Of a DNA stretch of 64,000 nucleotides, positions 35,901 through 50,900 are shown in pieces. Source of the stretch: Serinus canaria (taxonomy: Eukaryota; Chordata; Aves; Passeriformes; Fringillidae); contig NC_066316.1 of assembly GCF_022539315.1 (NCBI RefSeq), positions 53,073,994 to 53,137,993 of the forward strand, written 5' to 3'. Both the position numbers and the translations under genes were made by a program. Under the pieces are notes generated by a model. That model searched no databases. It was not told the DNA's origin and saw nothing but the letters and a program-made list of their open reading frames with translations. Each line of letters begins with the position of its first letter. Position 1 is the stretch's first letter.

Positions 35901-38900
35901 AGAGTGGAGTGATAAGAAAACCTTATTTGTAAACAACTCTTTTTTGGACACTGTCAAGACTATAGCAGACAAATCTGAATGCTGGGCTTGAAGCTCCAGT
36001 ATATCAATTAAACATCAATGAACTAATCACATGTATACCTGCTCCCATTGCCTTTGAGGAGTGACCAACCTTTAGAGCTTAAGGATGTTTCTTCTTGTCT
36101 CATTCTAGGCAGATGAACCTCCATGGAAAGAATATTTTGCAGCTGACAGGCAATTCTGCATTTAACCTTTACTATACATAATCTGTAACACCTAGACAAT
36201 GCCCAAGTGCTTCTCAATCACACAGAGGCACAATTAATTACTCTGCTCTTTGTCTAAATCATACTCAAGAGTTAGGTTTGGACACTGTAAATTTAAAAAC
36301 CACTAGGTAAACCTACCTAACATACATAAAATGAAATACTGACATTATATTGATAACTCATACTAAAAACTAAAGAAAAAGCACTCTAGTCCTTTTGAAA
36401 TGAAGGTAAGTTAATGTCAAAAATAGCTTTTTTAGTTGTCAGACTAGGAATGGTTTCAACTCGTGAACACTGGCAAAGATTGCATAAAAATCCATGTGCC
36501 CTTCTTCTTAAATGTAAAAGGTGTGCATGTATATGCTCATGTATGCCCAGATAAATAACAAGCACTTAAGTATTAATGGCAAGTGTTCTTTTTCCAGTAG
36601 TTTTCCTTTTTTAACAATATATAGATCTTATCTCTGCTTTGTCCAACTGGGATTAGAAATGCTGTATCTGGTAGTGTAAACAAGTTGTTCATTCAGACTC
36701 CCTCAAAATTACATATCCCAGTTCTAGCCTATGAACTAGATTTCTGAGCTATAGAAGGGCCTCTCAGTGCTTGCCTCTTAGTTTTGCAAAGAATGAGTAA
36801 GAGCAGGCATTCTGCTCTTTAAAACACAACTTCTCCCTGCATGCTGCAAACAATTTTGGAAATTGAGCACAATCTGACATATTTTTTCCAGTAAAACATT
36901 CTCTGAATATTATCACTATCAACATAGCTTTATAAATATGTTATATACTGAAATTATTATTTCTACGAGGTTTCTGTTGCAATACAGAATACAAAGGAAT
37001 AAACAGATCACATTTCCAAAGTGGTTAAAGAAACACAATTTAAGGCAATATCCTATATAACACATGAAAAATATAGAATGCTTTTCTAGCGATAATGGGC
37101 TAAAAAACCCAACATACAAAAGGTGTTTAAACACAAGTCATGTAACCTGTCACCATAAATGTCACCATCATCATCATCATATAGGAGCCAGCAAAATTAG
37201 TCAGGGGTATGGAAACAAAAGACAGTACCCAAAAAAATGTGGACCTCAAACACAACCCAGAATACAAATAAAAATCAGTCTCAAACTCATTAATATTTCT
37301 GATTCACTGTATTATGAATTGGTTATTCTCAGAATGTCTATGCAAATGAAAATAGGGTTGAGAATGGTGTAAAGCTAAACAGCAAACTACAGAAAGTATA
37401 GCTCCAATCTATTTTCTAGTAATTGACCTCTTTGTCTGGATGGCAAGTGACCCATGCTTCCAGCTAAAAAAGCACACAGAAGTTCTTTAGGTACATCATA
37501 CTACCTGTATACTTCAACATACAGTATATGTGATGCTTTTCCAATTAATCATCCATAAAGGGACAACAAAAAAAAAATTAAAAAAAATTAAGGCTGCATT
37601 AAGGTAAAGCCAGTGCCAGGCCAATGACTACTACGAGTGGTGCCTACTATAGACCAGAATGGGACTCACTGGGGATTGTGAAGCTTCAGAGAAAAGGCAA
37701 ATAAACAAACAAATAAATAAATAAATAAACCCTGAATGATCAAAATATTAACTTAAAAAACTCAAGCAAATGGCTACATACGTAATCTGATTTCACCAGC
37801 ATACTTACGAAGGATGACGTGGGTGATAACGAATGCAAATATAAAGACTGTCAGAAAGGACAGAGATAAAATAAACATATAAAAAAATCTGTAGTTTCTT
37901 TTCCCCACACAGTTGCCTACCCAGGGACAGTGGTGATCAAACCGTTCTGAAATGAGAGGCAGAAGAAAAAAAAATGGAAAACAATTAATAAAATGTTGTT
38001 TATTCAAAAAAATGCTCTCTGAATACTATACTAAAACTTATGATTACTCTGGAATTTGCAAAGTAGCCACAGAGAAGTTCTTATTTAGAAAGGAATAAAA
38101 AAGAGAAAAGAAAAGAAAGGAGTACTTGAATGAAACCTTACAGTTTTTAAAGAAATTAAAGCATGGCTGAGGTGAGTTCCTGTTAAACTAACAGCCTTAT
38201 TGTGACCAATTGTGCAGTCAGACCAGCAAGCATGCATTTATCCATTGTCACATGGGGCATTAGCAACTCAGTTGTATTTGATTTTTTTTCAAAACAAGGT
38301 GGTTCTTTTTTCTTCAGTGCATCTTCTAGTCAATACTGGAATTTCTAAAGTTCTTTCCTTTACATCTGTCATGATCACACCTCTGACTTATGCCTACTAT
38401 CATATCATCCATCCATTTTTGGAGCATGAAATATTTACACCTTCCCACTTCCTTTTATTGCTTTGTTCAAGACATTCTTCATTCTAGACCACCTATTCTT
38501 CCACTTGGAGTTGATGCTGTCATACAAGATCATTAAAAATAGCAGAATCATTCCCATCAAACATTTTTCAAATGTTAAAATTTAAATACATCATATAAAA
38601 ACTGGTCATCTGCATGCTCTGTTGCCCTTTGCACTATAGACTGTCTCCTTTTTACTAAGTGAAACCATTTCTCTTTACCTCTCTGAGAAACTCATTCATC
38701 AGATAGGAAAAGGCCAGGGTGGATCAGAAACAAGTGTCCCCAACATGGGGGAAATGCCTCAGTGCAGGAAAGCAGCAGAGGGAATGACTGACTCTGCTTC
38801 TCCCCAGGCAGCCTGAACCCACCCTCCACATCCCAGTATGTTGGGTAATGAAACAGAGCTATTGCCAGGAAACAAACTTGCATTTCCTAACTTTACTTTG

Positions 38901-41900
38901 GAGAGATTACACTGACAGAATTTTAAGGTTTTTTTAATCAAATCCAAAACCATAAGACATGCATTCATGCTGACTCTTTCTTTCACTCTCTGATCATTGT
39001 CCAAATCCTGTTTTTTTTTCTGTGATTTTTATGCCTTCACTGATGTACTATCAAACTATTTGTAATTTCACAGGAAAGGCAAGCTATAAATCCAAAGTCC
39101 TTTAAGCCCTGGGTTAGAAAGGCACATCTTACCAAGTACACCAGCTTATTTTAGTGGTGGATTTATGTTAAAGGCCTATATTAGAGGTTTTTCTTGAAAG
39201 ACGTATTTAGTATTATCTTAATATTAAAAAAGTTTAAACAACATGCACAACAGATTTTTGAGTCTACTAGTCTTTCAGAGGCTTTTTTAAAAACGGTTTT
39301 GCATGACAGCTATTTGGGCCACATGTTTCTGCCATAAATCTGTTTCAAATTCCAACAGGGCTATTCAAGGTGAAGTTACTGAACTTTCTTAGGATAAGGC
39401 TTCATAATATTGTGATTGAGAGAATACTGCTAAGAATATCGAGTACTAAACACTCTGGGTAGGTGATACCCACCTTTTCTCAATGCACTACAGTTGTATT
39501 CCCAAAATAAATTGATATTGCATTTTAAAAGTGCTTGTCTTTAAATCCGTGCTTCTGAATGAGCCCTCATATTCTGAAAATCACTCTACTTCATTTGAAT
39601 TCATTCATACATGCAACTCACAAGCAAACAACACCACAAAAAAACACAGCTACAGAACCATTTTAAAAAGCAGAATCCTAGGGTATTTTTGTAACCTACT
39701 GCTAAAAAATATAGATGACATGCCTTGGAAGATGAATTCCGTACACATAGATTCATTCTCCTTTATACTGACATGGTAGGGAAACGAATTATAAAATAAA
39801 AACAGACATAAAGCTGTTGCTAGCCATGAAATAACATTTATATATTTGCAGACATCTATCTGATGGATTCAGATAAATGCAGACAAAAGCCAGGCACATA
39901 CACACAACCCCTCCATCTATAGACTCCTGTTCCTATATATACACACACTCCTTTCTGAGGACTGACTCGGGGTTTTTAACCTATTTGTCAGTCCTCTTGA
40001 ATTTCCATCTTCAAATTTTCCTGGTGAACAGAAAAGCTCTGCTATATCAATAAATACCTTACTAATTATTGTGAAGTTAAGTAACTACCTAAGATATTTA
40101 CAAAGGAGGAATGGACCAAAAAGGCTGGATGCAAAAACCACTACTACAGTATTAAACTGGAATCAACTCTATTGGAAAAAGAGGCATATTAAAAGGTTTA
40201 CGTGAATCCTATGATAAATAAATTTGGTCTCTTTTTTCTCAGTCAGAAGACAGAAAGGCATGTGACATGTGCCACAAAACAGTATATTAAAAGGCAAGAC
40301 ATTCTACTCAGCCGAATACAAATATGTAAATGCAATTTAAAGATAACAGCCTTACAGCTTGTGAGCTGCTCTGCTTAGTTATTAATGCAGGAGAAAATTG
40401 CCAACCCTGGCAAATGAGGAGGCAAATGCTAAGCAGAAACTTCTAATGCTGTTAAGAAATATAAAATCTATTAAATCTGGAGCTGTTTCTTCTTCCTCAG
40501 AAAAACACACGACCTAATAGTAAGTATTAATGAAGAAGTAACATGGTGTCTTAAGGTTCACCTCCAGCATTCCAGATGTCCAAAAACTGAACAACCAATG
40601 ATTTTGTAAAGGAAGCTCTGACATCTCTACTTGGACAATGCTGGCAGCAAGGACAATTTCACTGAAATGAAGGACAACAATAAGGACAACTTCACTGAAA
40701 TGAAAAACTGAGAATTAAAAACTGAAAATGCTGAGAAAAACTGGAATTCCAGCCCTCATGAACTTAAAATGCAGAGCAAATAGAAATGCAATTTCTTGTG
40801 AAGAACAGACTGTTAAGAGGTAATGAATGCAGTTCTGGATACATACTACTGTATTCAAACAAACATTTGTGGCAAGGTCAGTGTAAAAATATTTGAGGCA
40901 AACAGACAATTAAAACATTGGCAATATAAACTCTTGTTAAGAGAAGCGCATTGGAACTCGTAATGAGGGAAGAAAGCTGAAACACTCTATGGGACAGAAA
41001 CATTGTGATTTATCATCACTACATCCAGTTCAAACAAAAGCAGCAAGATATTTGCCTTCTTCATGTTACAGCTGTATCTCGTATCTACCTAATCAAGAAC
41101 TGGTGATAAGAACAGGTGGCCCAGTTTCTACCCTTCCAGCAGTTCTGTGAAGTCTTTTACCTGTGTGTTCATGGCTCTCCATTCTTAGGCCAAGCCTGGT
41201 GCTCATTTTACTCTGCAGGGAGCAGGCTGACAGAGCCAGATGAACCTAAAACTATGGCTTCCTTTTGCCTATCTCCTCAGATCACCTCATCAGACAAACA
41301 CCAACGTGGGCCCAAGTGAAGCACTGAGAACACACTGCCAGAGAAGGAACGAAATAACACCTTCAGAAGCAGCTAAGTGTTAATTCAGCCTAGCTGCGAC
41401 ACCAACCCTACTACAGGATAGCACTTATCACAACTGCAAGAGAAATCCAGTTTTGAATAATTTTTCAGGGTCTGAGATCAAAACCTGAAGAAAATAAAAA
41501 AAAGACTGAAAAAAATGTGTGAAGAGTTTATAAAGTAAAGCATCAATGAAAAGAGGAGATGTGTAAATGGAGACTCTAAATGCTGCTGTACAAGTCACAG
41601 AAAACCAAAGAGATAAGAAATTTCAGGAACTGTCAGTAACAGTAAAACAGAGTATTTCATTACTCTTTCCCAAGTGATCAGCATCTTTGAATTTAAATAA
41701 TAACTTCTGAGGATAGCCAGCACCCCCATAACTAAATCCAAAGGATGAGGCCTCACAGGATACCTGAGCCAATCCAAAATCATAGTAGCAGTGAAAGAGA
41801 TGGTCAAATGCTGCCTTTCCTGCCACTTCATCCCACTTTCTTCTTTCTAAGCTGATGATGAAAGAAAAAAAGGAATTATTTTCCTCACTGATAAGTAGGA

Positions 41901-44900
41901 AAAACTGTCTTACCAATGGCTGTGTTACCAAATGGTCTGTGAACAGGCACAAACAAGAGAATCATGGAAATAAGGAAGAAAAATAAAGAGGAGGACATTC
42001 AAATCCCTTTGGAAGCAGCAAGCTGTCAGCAGGACTAAGTGTTCTCATTAACACTCACCCAAGCGGTCTGATTAACACTCACCTAATAATCTATGCTAAC
42101 TGGATGACAGAAAAACACTCTACTTCATACATTCCCCCTTTTTTACCTTCCTTGAAACATTTACATTTAAAACTTGCATAAGAAACATTACCTGTTGGAT
42201 ACCTCAGATAAAAACCAAACTGAGAACATTTCCCATTTTACTAAGCCATGGCCTTACACATGCAGCGTTTCCTTCAGAAGCCACACCAAAGCACGCTCCT
42301 TGCTGCTCAGAACTAAAGAGTCAAATCTCTACCTTTCCACAGCACAGCATGTAGACTCCTAAATACTTAAATGTCCTGCTTCCATTTTTCATTCACTACA
42401 CTCCAGGAAACCATGCACAAAATGACCCAAATGCTTTCCTTCCCTTTTCAAAACATTTAATGAAAGCCTAATAATTTACAAGGAACGCAAAAGCATTTTT
42501 AAATGGAACATTTGTAGGCCAGCTTGTCCCTTCAGTCTGCAGTATTTGTTAACTGTTTCCTTTTTTTCTTTGCTCAACTGGATCACTGCACACCAGCACA
42601 TATTTTCTAAAGCTCAGTGTGAAGGTAGGACTCAAAGACAAGAAGTCGACAGGTGCAAAAATATCTAGGTCATGTTACCAGGAGATTCCAGTGAGCAAAA
42701 GTTAGAATTCACTTGGTAATTTTTCCACCCTGTGCAAGTAAAGAATTGTAGGACAAAGGCACAAACCTAAGGCATTCCCTGAACGTTACCAGCTTTATTT
42801 AAAACATACAAACATGGTGTCCCATGATTGGAAAGAGTCAAGAGCCCACTATGCAAATCCTGCATCAGTAAGAAGTCACACGACAGCTCAACCAACTGGG
42901 CCAGGATGACTCGAAATTACTTTGATAGTAGCAGTAGTGCAACACAGGACCACAATGTCCATTGTCAAGGACTCACACTGAGTAATTATGTAGAGAGACT
43001 GACACATCTGCACATATTTATATTGGTGACAATTAAAGCTTTTTGAAGAACTGTGATGTCATGGACATGATCACATCCATTCAGGCTTCTTGACTTGACA
43101 TTTTGTACAACAAATAGTACCTTCAGAATCTGATTGCTTTTGAAATGCTTCAGAAAACAAATGAGGTTTTTAGAAACCCATATAAGAAATATGTTTTATT
43201 ACAAAGGGTATCTATTTTCTTCTAAGATACAGCAGTCCAATCCAAACTGCTGAAAGCGATGGACACAGGTACAAAAGTAAATACAACCATTACATTAAGT
43301 CCTTTACAGTCAGTTCAAAATATCTGATAATTTAACATAACAAAAAAATGTATGTCCAATAATCATAGCATATTCATAAAAACTATCCTTAGCTCCGATG
43401 TTCAGTTTCACCAACTGAAATCACCACTCCTAGGAAAATTATTTTTTAAATAATATTTAAAAAAACACCCCCACTGATAGGATTTGCCATCAACTGGCAA
43501 CAGCAATCAAACCCTTGGATCAATTTAATTAACACACCATTCACCTGCCTGACAGTCATTCCCCTGACAATACCTTTGCTGTTACTTTTGGGGAATGAAA
43601 TCTGAGTAGAAATTTAAATGAAAAAAGCAGTGAATAACAAAAGATCAATTGCAAGTTACATTTATAGGCACACTGATGTTATTTTAGAACATCTGTTATA
43701 GACAATGCACAATGGATCCTTTAAATCACCAAGCTTCAGCACTTTCAGACACTGATTCCAAATCAAAACACCCCATGAAAACCAAACAGAAAGAGAGCAT
43801 CTTCTGACTCTCATGTTGGGAAATAGCTTACATCTTCTGACTCTCATGTTGGGAAAAGTTTACTTCAAATTACATTCTGGACTAATCTCTACAAGGTGAT
43901 GTGAACTGAAAAAACTGAAACAGTAATGTAACACCAGGAAAGATGGACCTCTATTAATGATAAAAGTTAATAATGTGCATGGGTATCTACAACAAAAAGT
44001 TAATCAGAAAAATAAACAAAAGAGCTTCTTAACATGTATTCCACTTCCATGACTGTTTAAACCGTTCCAGACAGCTATGGGTGGGGTTTTAAGAAAATAA
44101 GTTGCAACAACAACTTTTTGCATGCTAATCAACTTTACTACTAACAGACTATTGCTATTCACAAAAAGAAAATAAACATGCTTCATTTTCAACATAAAAA
44201 TAGCAATTGATTTATTAGGAAAACACCCAGCCATTGCCCTAGGATAGCTCATAATAATTAAACTGTATTGTCACATAGATCACTTCACTGCACTCACCAA
44301 TAATAAATATTGACTAATTAATAAACTCCTTTGGCTGCATGCACATTAATGGTGACATTTTGAAAGGCAGCAGCAGCAGTTTAGAATGGCTGCTCTTTGG
44401 GAAGTACAAAGAGTGCACAGTGAAGGACCTCACTGCTTGACAATTTCTCTTTAGGTACCCATTTGAGTACACACACCCTGGCATACCCACACAAGTGCCT
44501 GACACACACCCAGCTGTGGAGGAAGGGATTTTAAACCCCCAAATTTGTCCCTAGAGGAAGCATAGTGTCCTTACTAAGTAACAACATCCACAAAGTTTAT
44601 GGATTAATTTTTCTCTTTTCTACAGGAAAGCACATTTTTTTACACACTTCCACTGCTGTCTTTTATTGGAATTTGGGTTTTTTAACCCTTCTGCAAATTG
44701 TTACTGAATGTAAATATGTGTTTATTTTCTTAGGTTCCTAATTTTTTTAACTGGTAATTTCTCTCTTTAATTTTTACTCTGACACCTTGAGGTTTACAAC
44801 ATCATTTACACAGTCAGATGTTCTGATCATCTCTGCATTTTTTCATACACAGACCAATGCATAAGCCACAACCTCTCTTAAGTAACTTATATTACGATTT

Positions 44901-47900
44901 TCTTTCTTAAAAAGACTAACATATTTTTCAGTCCATTGGCTTAGGATTTAGAAACCCTGACATTCACATGCCATGCTCCCTGAATTTCCAAAGTCCATCT
45001 AATTTTACAAATGGCACAATCATAAATAATACATCACTTCTGAGAGTGCTCGTGTGCACTCCATTTGGCAGCTTCCTGTTCAACCTTTTTGGGGCACCCA
45101 AACAAAAAGAGTCCAAGCCATTTCTCACCTGTAAAAACTGGGGAAAATCCATAAGAAAATAAAGAAATGGTCACAGCAGCCAAATTTGTGGTTTTAACTG
45201 TTCAGCAAAAGATTCAGTAATTGCAAGACAACTGGAGCTAAGGTTTAACAGGTTCAAAATGAAGTGAAAATTGTACTCTGTTCTCTGCAGGAAATGTAAG
45301 GAAGGAAATAAGCAAAGGCCATGAAAAGGAAGTGATGGCAAGAAAGGAAATAATAAGGTACTGAAGAAAGAGTGCTACAGAAGAGAATTAAAACCAAGCA
45401 GACCAAAGTCCTGACATACACATTGATTATCAAGGACTACAAAGTCCTGAGAAAATTGTTCTCAGAAACACTGTCTGCATGAGAAAAGCCAAACTGTTAC
45501 AATGCACCTCTCAGCCTGCTTTTGAAGTGATTGGTGCTCTTCAGCTAGGAAGATGGGGGTATCTGGAGTAACAGGGAAAAGCTTGTCCCCAGAACACACT
45601 GGTAATTCTCACTTACATTTTCTGTATTACATGTGCTTTGGAAGTTAATTCCCCATATTGTTTTGATATAGCCACCTGCTTCTTGTCCAGCTTTCATCAT
45701 AGAAACCGAATTAAACAAAACAAAAATTATTATTTAAAATCCAACAAAACAAAAGGATATCACACAGTCGATGTTCCAATGACCAAAAATAAATTTAAGA
45801 GCCGCCATTAGGTCATTTCAGAAGCAAGTCCAACCACTGCCTTCTTTCTAGCACTACATAGTGCCATCAAAACCTCTTGTCAAGGCACAGCAATAACTAC
45901 CTTGAGCTCAGAATTAATGTCTGGTTTGGTTACTTTTATTCTGAAGTCTTTATCTCTTGTTTTCAGATGCATATTATGTTTAACTCATTTGTAATTCTTG
46001 TGCAACATAATGGTACACAAAAGCCTTGAGGGGCTAACTTCCAACTGACATTCACAGAGGCAGTAAAGACAGCAAATCATACCCAAGGTATGTGCTTCAG
46101 GGAACACTTATTCAGCCAAATTTTTTAAGGTATTACATAAATGGAACAAACAACATTTGTATGAAAATAGAGATTTCTCTGGACACTAATAGGAAAATAC
46201 TGCAGAGCTAAAGGAGTCTGAAGTATTACCATGGCTAGAACTCAAATTAGCTCTTTCTTTTTATTTTTTCCATATTTTAAGCTATTTGTTATTTTTATCT
46301 ACAAATACCACATAGACATTTATAAAAAACAATGGTGATACAAAAATCAAGCAAGGTAAAGTAATAGATATGCTTACTAAACAATTAGGCAGAAATAAAG
46401 AGTAAGTTTTTGGATGTACTTACATATTTAAAATGCTGCCATAGATTCCTTACAGAATAAAAAACATTAATAGAAAACTCTGAAAGAACCTCTCTTTCAC
46501 ACTGCATTTATTTGCCAAGTATCGTAAGACACATTAAGGTAAAAGCAGTACACTGTTTTTTCTGAGCAGTTCTGGTCTGAGGACAGACTCCATTCCTGTA
46601 CCACAGAGTGTCTTTAGCTGGTTTATAACTGCAGCAAAATCTTTGGAAACTATGTGGTAAAAAGGAATGCATGGTCATACAAGTAGTGAGCTGCTTAAAT
46701 ATCATATGTTATGTTTAAATAGCATAAGTTACTTAGATATCCATATGCATGTGAAGTAGGACTACTTGTGCATAGGTTTAGTTAAATCAGTAAGGAACTG
46801 ACAATTAGTGGCACAAGAATACTCATTGCTATTCAAAGATTTATTCAGAAACTAAATAAAAGCATCATCATATAGACAATACTAACTTAGAAGTGGTGGC
46901 AAATTGCGTAACACACTCTGATAAGTGTACACTCTCAGATTGTTACATTTCCACAGACACATGAGCCACCCAATTTTCTTGATACCTATTTTTAATAGAA
47001 AATTCGTTGCCGGTACTTGTAGATCTCACTTTTTGCATTCAGTACACCCAAATATTTATATGACCTGTATCTAATCAGGAAACAAAGCTGCTATACAGTG
47101 CACCCTGTAAAAGTCTATTTATTGTAATTCCCATTATAAACACTGAGGAGAAAAACCACAGCAAATTCATTCAATTACTTTAAAACAAATAACTCCAAAT
47201 ATAAAAATGTGCAAGAGGAAATTACAATGATCATACCTATCTTATGAGCAGAAAAACCACCTCAGTTATATAAGTAATTTGCTCACTCTTTTTTGATAAA
47301 TATTCATAATAATTCACATCTGTTTTTTCATCACAGACATGATCAGAAGACTGTATAAGTTGTTTCCCTGCCATCACTACTTTACTGTTTTACAGAATAG
47401 GTTTTCCAGATGTGGTATGAAAAGGACACAGATTACAGAATAACCTATTGGAAAATCCTTCATACCAGTGCATTAAAACCCCAAATTGTTATTTTAAAAT
47501 GAGCTTCAGGTTGTACAGGGGAAGTTGCTCTTATTTTTGTTCTCTTGGTAAAGACAACAGCTTTTCAACTTTTCACACTGGACAACAACTGTATTTACAT
47601 ATTATCCAGTTGCTGAGCAGCATCACAACACTGTAGCATTAAAGTTACACATTTGCTAAAGTATTTTTAGTGAAAAATGTACCAACTGCATTTCATAAAC
47701 ATCCCTACTTGCTCAATAAAAGCCAGCTCAACAGCTTTTGCAACACTTACAAAATTTTAACACATCAGAAAAATTTATTTACTGAAGGAACCATCTACAG
47801 ATACCAATCAATTCTATAAGGCTAAAAGGCTAATAAGCTTTTCAGTCTGATGTAAGTGTTCTCCCTAAACCAGTATCATCTAAACATAAAACTTCAATTC

Positions 47901-50900
47901 TTCCAATGACTACTTTATATCTAAAAATATCACTGCTGAATGCTGCAATTACATTTCTCAGCTGGAGACATCTTTCTACATTATTTTCTTGAATGCATAA
48001 GATCAACAGTGTTCTAATCAACTGCACTAAACTGCAAATGTGATCTAATTAACTGGAAACCACTCAGATTTGATTGGTAGGGGTTTTTTGGTTTGCTTTT
48101 AAATCCAAGCATATCTTAATCACCTTGTCTGACCTCCATAGAAAACAGTAATGAAAAAGGACAAGATATTCACAGAGAAAAAAACAACCCCATAATTATA
48201 AAATATGCTTAGGTCCTGACAACATGTACTTACTCTCACAATAGCATGTTTGCCCAGTAATTTATGGATTCTGACATAAGTACATCTAGTCATAGAACTG
48301 CTCAAAGGTAAGAATCACCTGCAGTGTGTATTTTGGTCACCCAGCCCTAACCATTTGAACGGTGCCTTACAGTTAGTTACTAATGAACTGGAGAAGCAGC
48401 TCCTTGCCCTCAATTTAGTTTGGTGAAAAAAACAATTCTGAGACTCTCCAAAAGCTTGGAAAGGTCACTGCACATTATACGTGGCCTTATTCGAGTTGGG
48501 TGTGTTCTTTGTCATTAGGGCAGTCAGGAAAGTCTTCTTAGACCAGCAACATCTCCCAGGCCAAGTCTCCTTTTCTGCCTCCTCTAAAATTCTTCACATT
48601 TAACAGATATTGTAGGAAAGAAAGATGAACAGAGCAAGTCACCTCATGACTAATCTTGTCACTAACTGTTTTTTTTCTGTCTCCTATGGAAAGTATTCAT
48701 TTCAAGATCTAAGCCACCAAACTGAACATATGCCGGATCTTTTTGTTACTCACCTACGCAGTTATCACAAAGGCTGCAATGTGAGGCACGAGGTGGGCGG
48801 AAAATCTTGCAAGTAAAACAATATTTTAGTTTCACTGTCTGTCCATTGATGATCACTTCTTTTGTTCTGGGAGGGGGACGATATCCTCCTGAACTGCAGC
48901 CATTTGCTATATCTAAGCATGAAAATACAAGACATGAAATGTTGCATGTGAGCCATGATGTATGCACAAAACTGTCCTCGATGGCATTCTATAGCAAATT
49001 TCAAATTCGTATGTTCACATTTAAAATAAACAAATTTTCCCTTTCTAATTCTCGAGTAATAAGCAGCAAAGAGACATTTCATTGCAAATAGCATCCAAAG
49101 CAAATCAATCTGAATCAAAGAAACCATCCAAACCCAATTCTCAAATGCTGACAATGACATTGATCCCAAAACTCTTACAGTTTCATACCCCCTAATAGCT
49201 CTTAGATAACATATTAAAGCAACTATAACTACTTGTGTAGGACAGCAAAACTTGGAAGTTACCTTTAGAATCTTCCTAATTTTTTCAGAATTCCTATAAT
49301 AACAAAAAATCTCCCTAGAAATGCTGCAGGAATTCTACAGCCTAGAAGAGAAACTGCACATTTACTTAAGTAACAGCAGCTCTGTCATCTGAGCCTGGTG
49401 AATGTTGAGATCTCTTGCATGCTGTGATTCAACAGAGCACATTCACAAAAGTATTTTACAGCTTTTGCTGTTTAGAAGTTTGGACACTCAACTCCCAGTG
49501 TTACCTCTACACACTTTGAAGTTTGTTTGTTGCACAAAACCAGTTTCGAGCTACCTTGTTTGGTACAAGTGGTAGAGTTTTGGGTTTTGTTTCTAAGCTT
49601 CATTTTGTTTTATTTTAGGATATTACCAATATTTTTTCCACCATCAAAAGGACTGATTAGGTTGATAAAGTTCAATTTTGCCCAAGCTGAGCTTTAGTCT
49701 GAAACTTCAACGTATAAAAGTGGTGCCTTTTTCTAGGTTTTTCTGTTGTGTAATCACAATCAAATCAAACCACAGAAGTGGAAAAGAAACCCCTAAATTT
49801 ATTACACTTGGAAAACAGATCAGCTAAGACAATAGGGAAGTAAATTGAAATATTTTTCCAATATATGATTGAAAATACATTTCAAAGTCACATTCAAGTC
49901 ACTTGAACAACTGCGTCTTAAATTGTCCTGCTTTCATGTGGGGCTTGTAACTAAAAGATCTATGACTTGTATTTGAGCACAAATTGTTAGAAATATCACC
50001 CACGATTTCAATTTCTGCTAATTACACAGCCTACAAATTATGTATTTTCCAAAAGGGCAACCAGAAAGTCTCCCACCTAGCAAGGCATTCAAACTGGCAA
50101 CAGCACAGCTGTGCTAGCAAAGGTGCAATTATACAACGTGCTGATTTGGCAGCAAATCCAGCTTAAGGAGCTCTCATCTGCAAAGTGCTCACCCATAAAT
50201 ATGCATCAATAAATAAAAGTCTTTTTGGGACACCACCATAAACTTGACCATTAAAACAACCAGACTTCAGAAAACTCTAATGGAGAAGAGGATGAAATGA
50301 AGAGGGCAATAGCTGAGATGGATGGAATCTAGGTATAAAGCTCCTAAACATCCATTCTGAGAATGAAGTGGTGAATACTAAAAAAGAGCAGCATAGAAGC
50401 AGCCTCCTACAGCCTGATGAGGTAAAGACATTCACTTGTGTTGAATATATATATATATATAAAAAGCAATATAAAGCAATTCCTGCAATGTGCTTGGGGT
50501 GCTTGGCCAGGTCCTACAACCTGCACATGGAAGCATGGATTATTGTGTGGTTCCCATAACTAGCAGTTATACTGATTTTGACCTCAAGGCCAATACTACT
50601 TGACAAATATTTCTGATTAAGTAATGCTACCAGTGTATTGCAGCATATAAGCTGAAAAGATGTTCTTTGGAAGACACAGCACTACTGTGCTTATAGTATT
50701 TAAGGCTATAGAGAGACATGGATGTAACCTAAATCCAGAAGAGAGGGAAGAATTGCTTCTAGTTCATATTACTTTAAGAAAGCTTCCGGTGACATTATAA
50801 CCAATTGGCTTGTAATAGTCACAGTCCTTCTAGAAATCTTTGGGCACTACAAAACACAATGTTAGACCCATTTCTGACCATATTTTGGTTGAGATAAGGC

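Larger units (their letters stand above)
34177..37808 (-). other. ZDHHC14: ZDHHC14 intron, 3.6 kb
   Basis: This is a GT-AG intron (GTAAGT...TTTCTACAG) just upstream of the 49-nt exon. It includes an ATC-type microsatellite at 37163-37180 and an AAAT-type microsatellite at 37698-37730. I recognise no other elements. Confidence 0.75.
37947..48753 (-). other. ZDHHC14: ZDHHC14 intron, 10.8 kb
   Basis: This is a GT-AG intron (GTGAGT...TTTCAG), the largest complete one in the window. It holds two small tandem duplications that both have a 33-bp period (40649-40703 and 43798-43856) and some CA-rich patches near 39890-39950. Otherwise it is unremarkable AT-rich sequence. None of the ORFs (up to 109 codons) resembles a known protein. 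Confidence 0.75.

Noticed and set aside
42047..42083. ATTAACACTCACC repeated 24 bp apart
   Set aside because: It is a 13-bp direct repeat with an unrelated spacer, within what short chance or slippage repeats produce; not worth a separate feature.
48765..49169. 134-codon minus-strand ORF over the Cys-rich exon
   Set aside because: It is a wrong-frame shadow; the real exon 48754-48912 is in another frame with matching splice sites.
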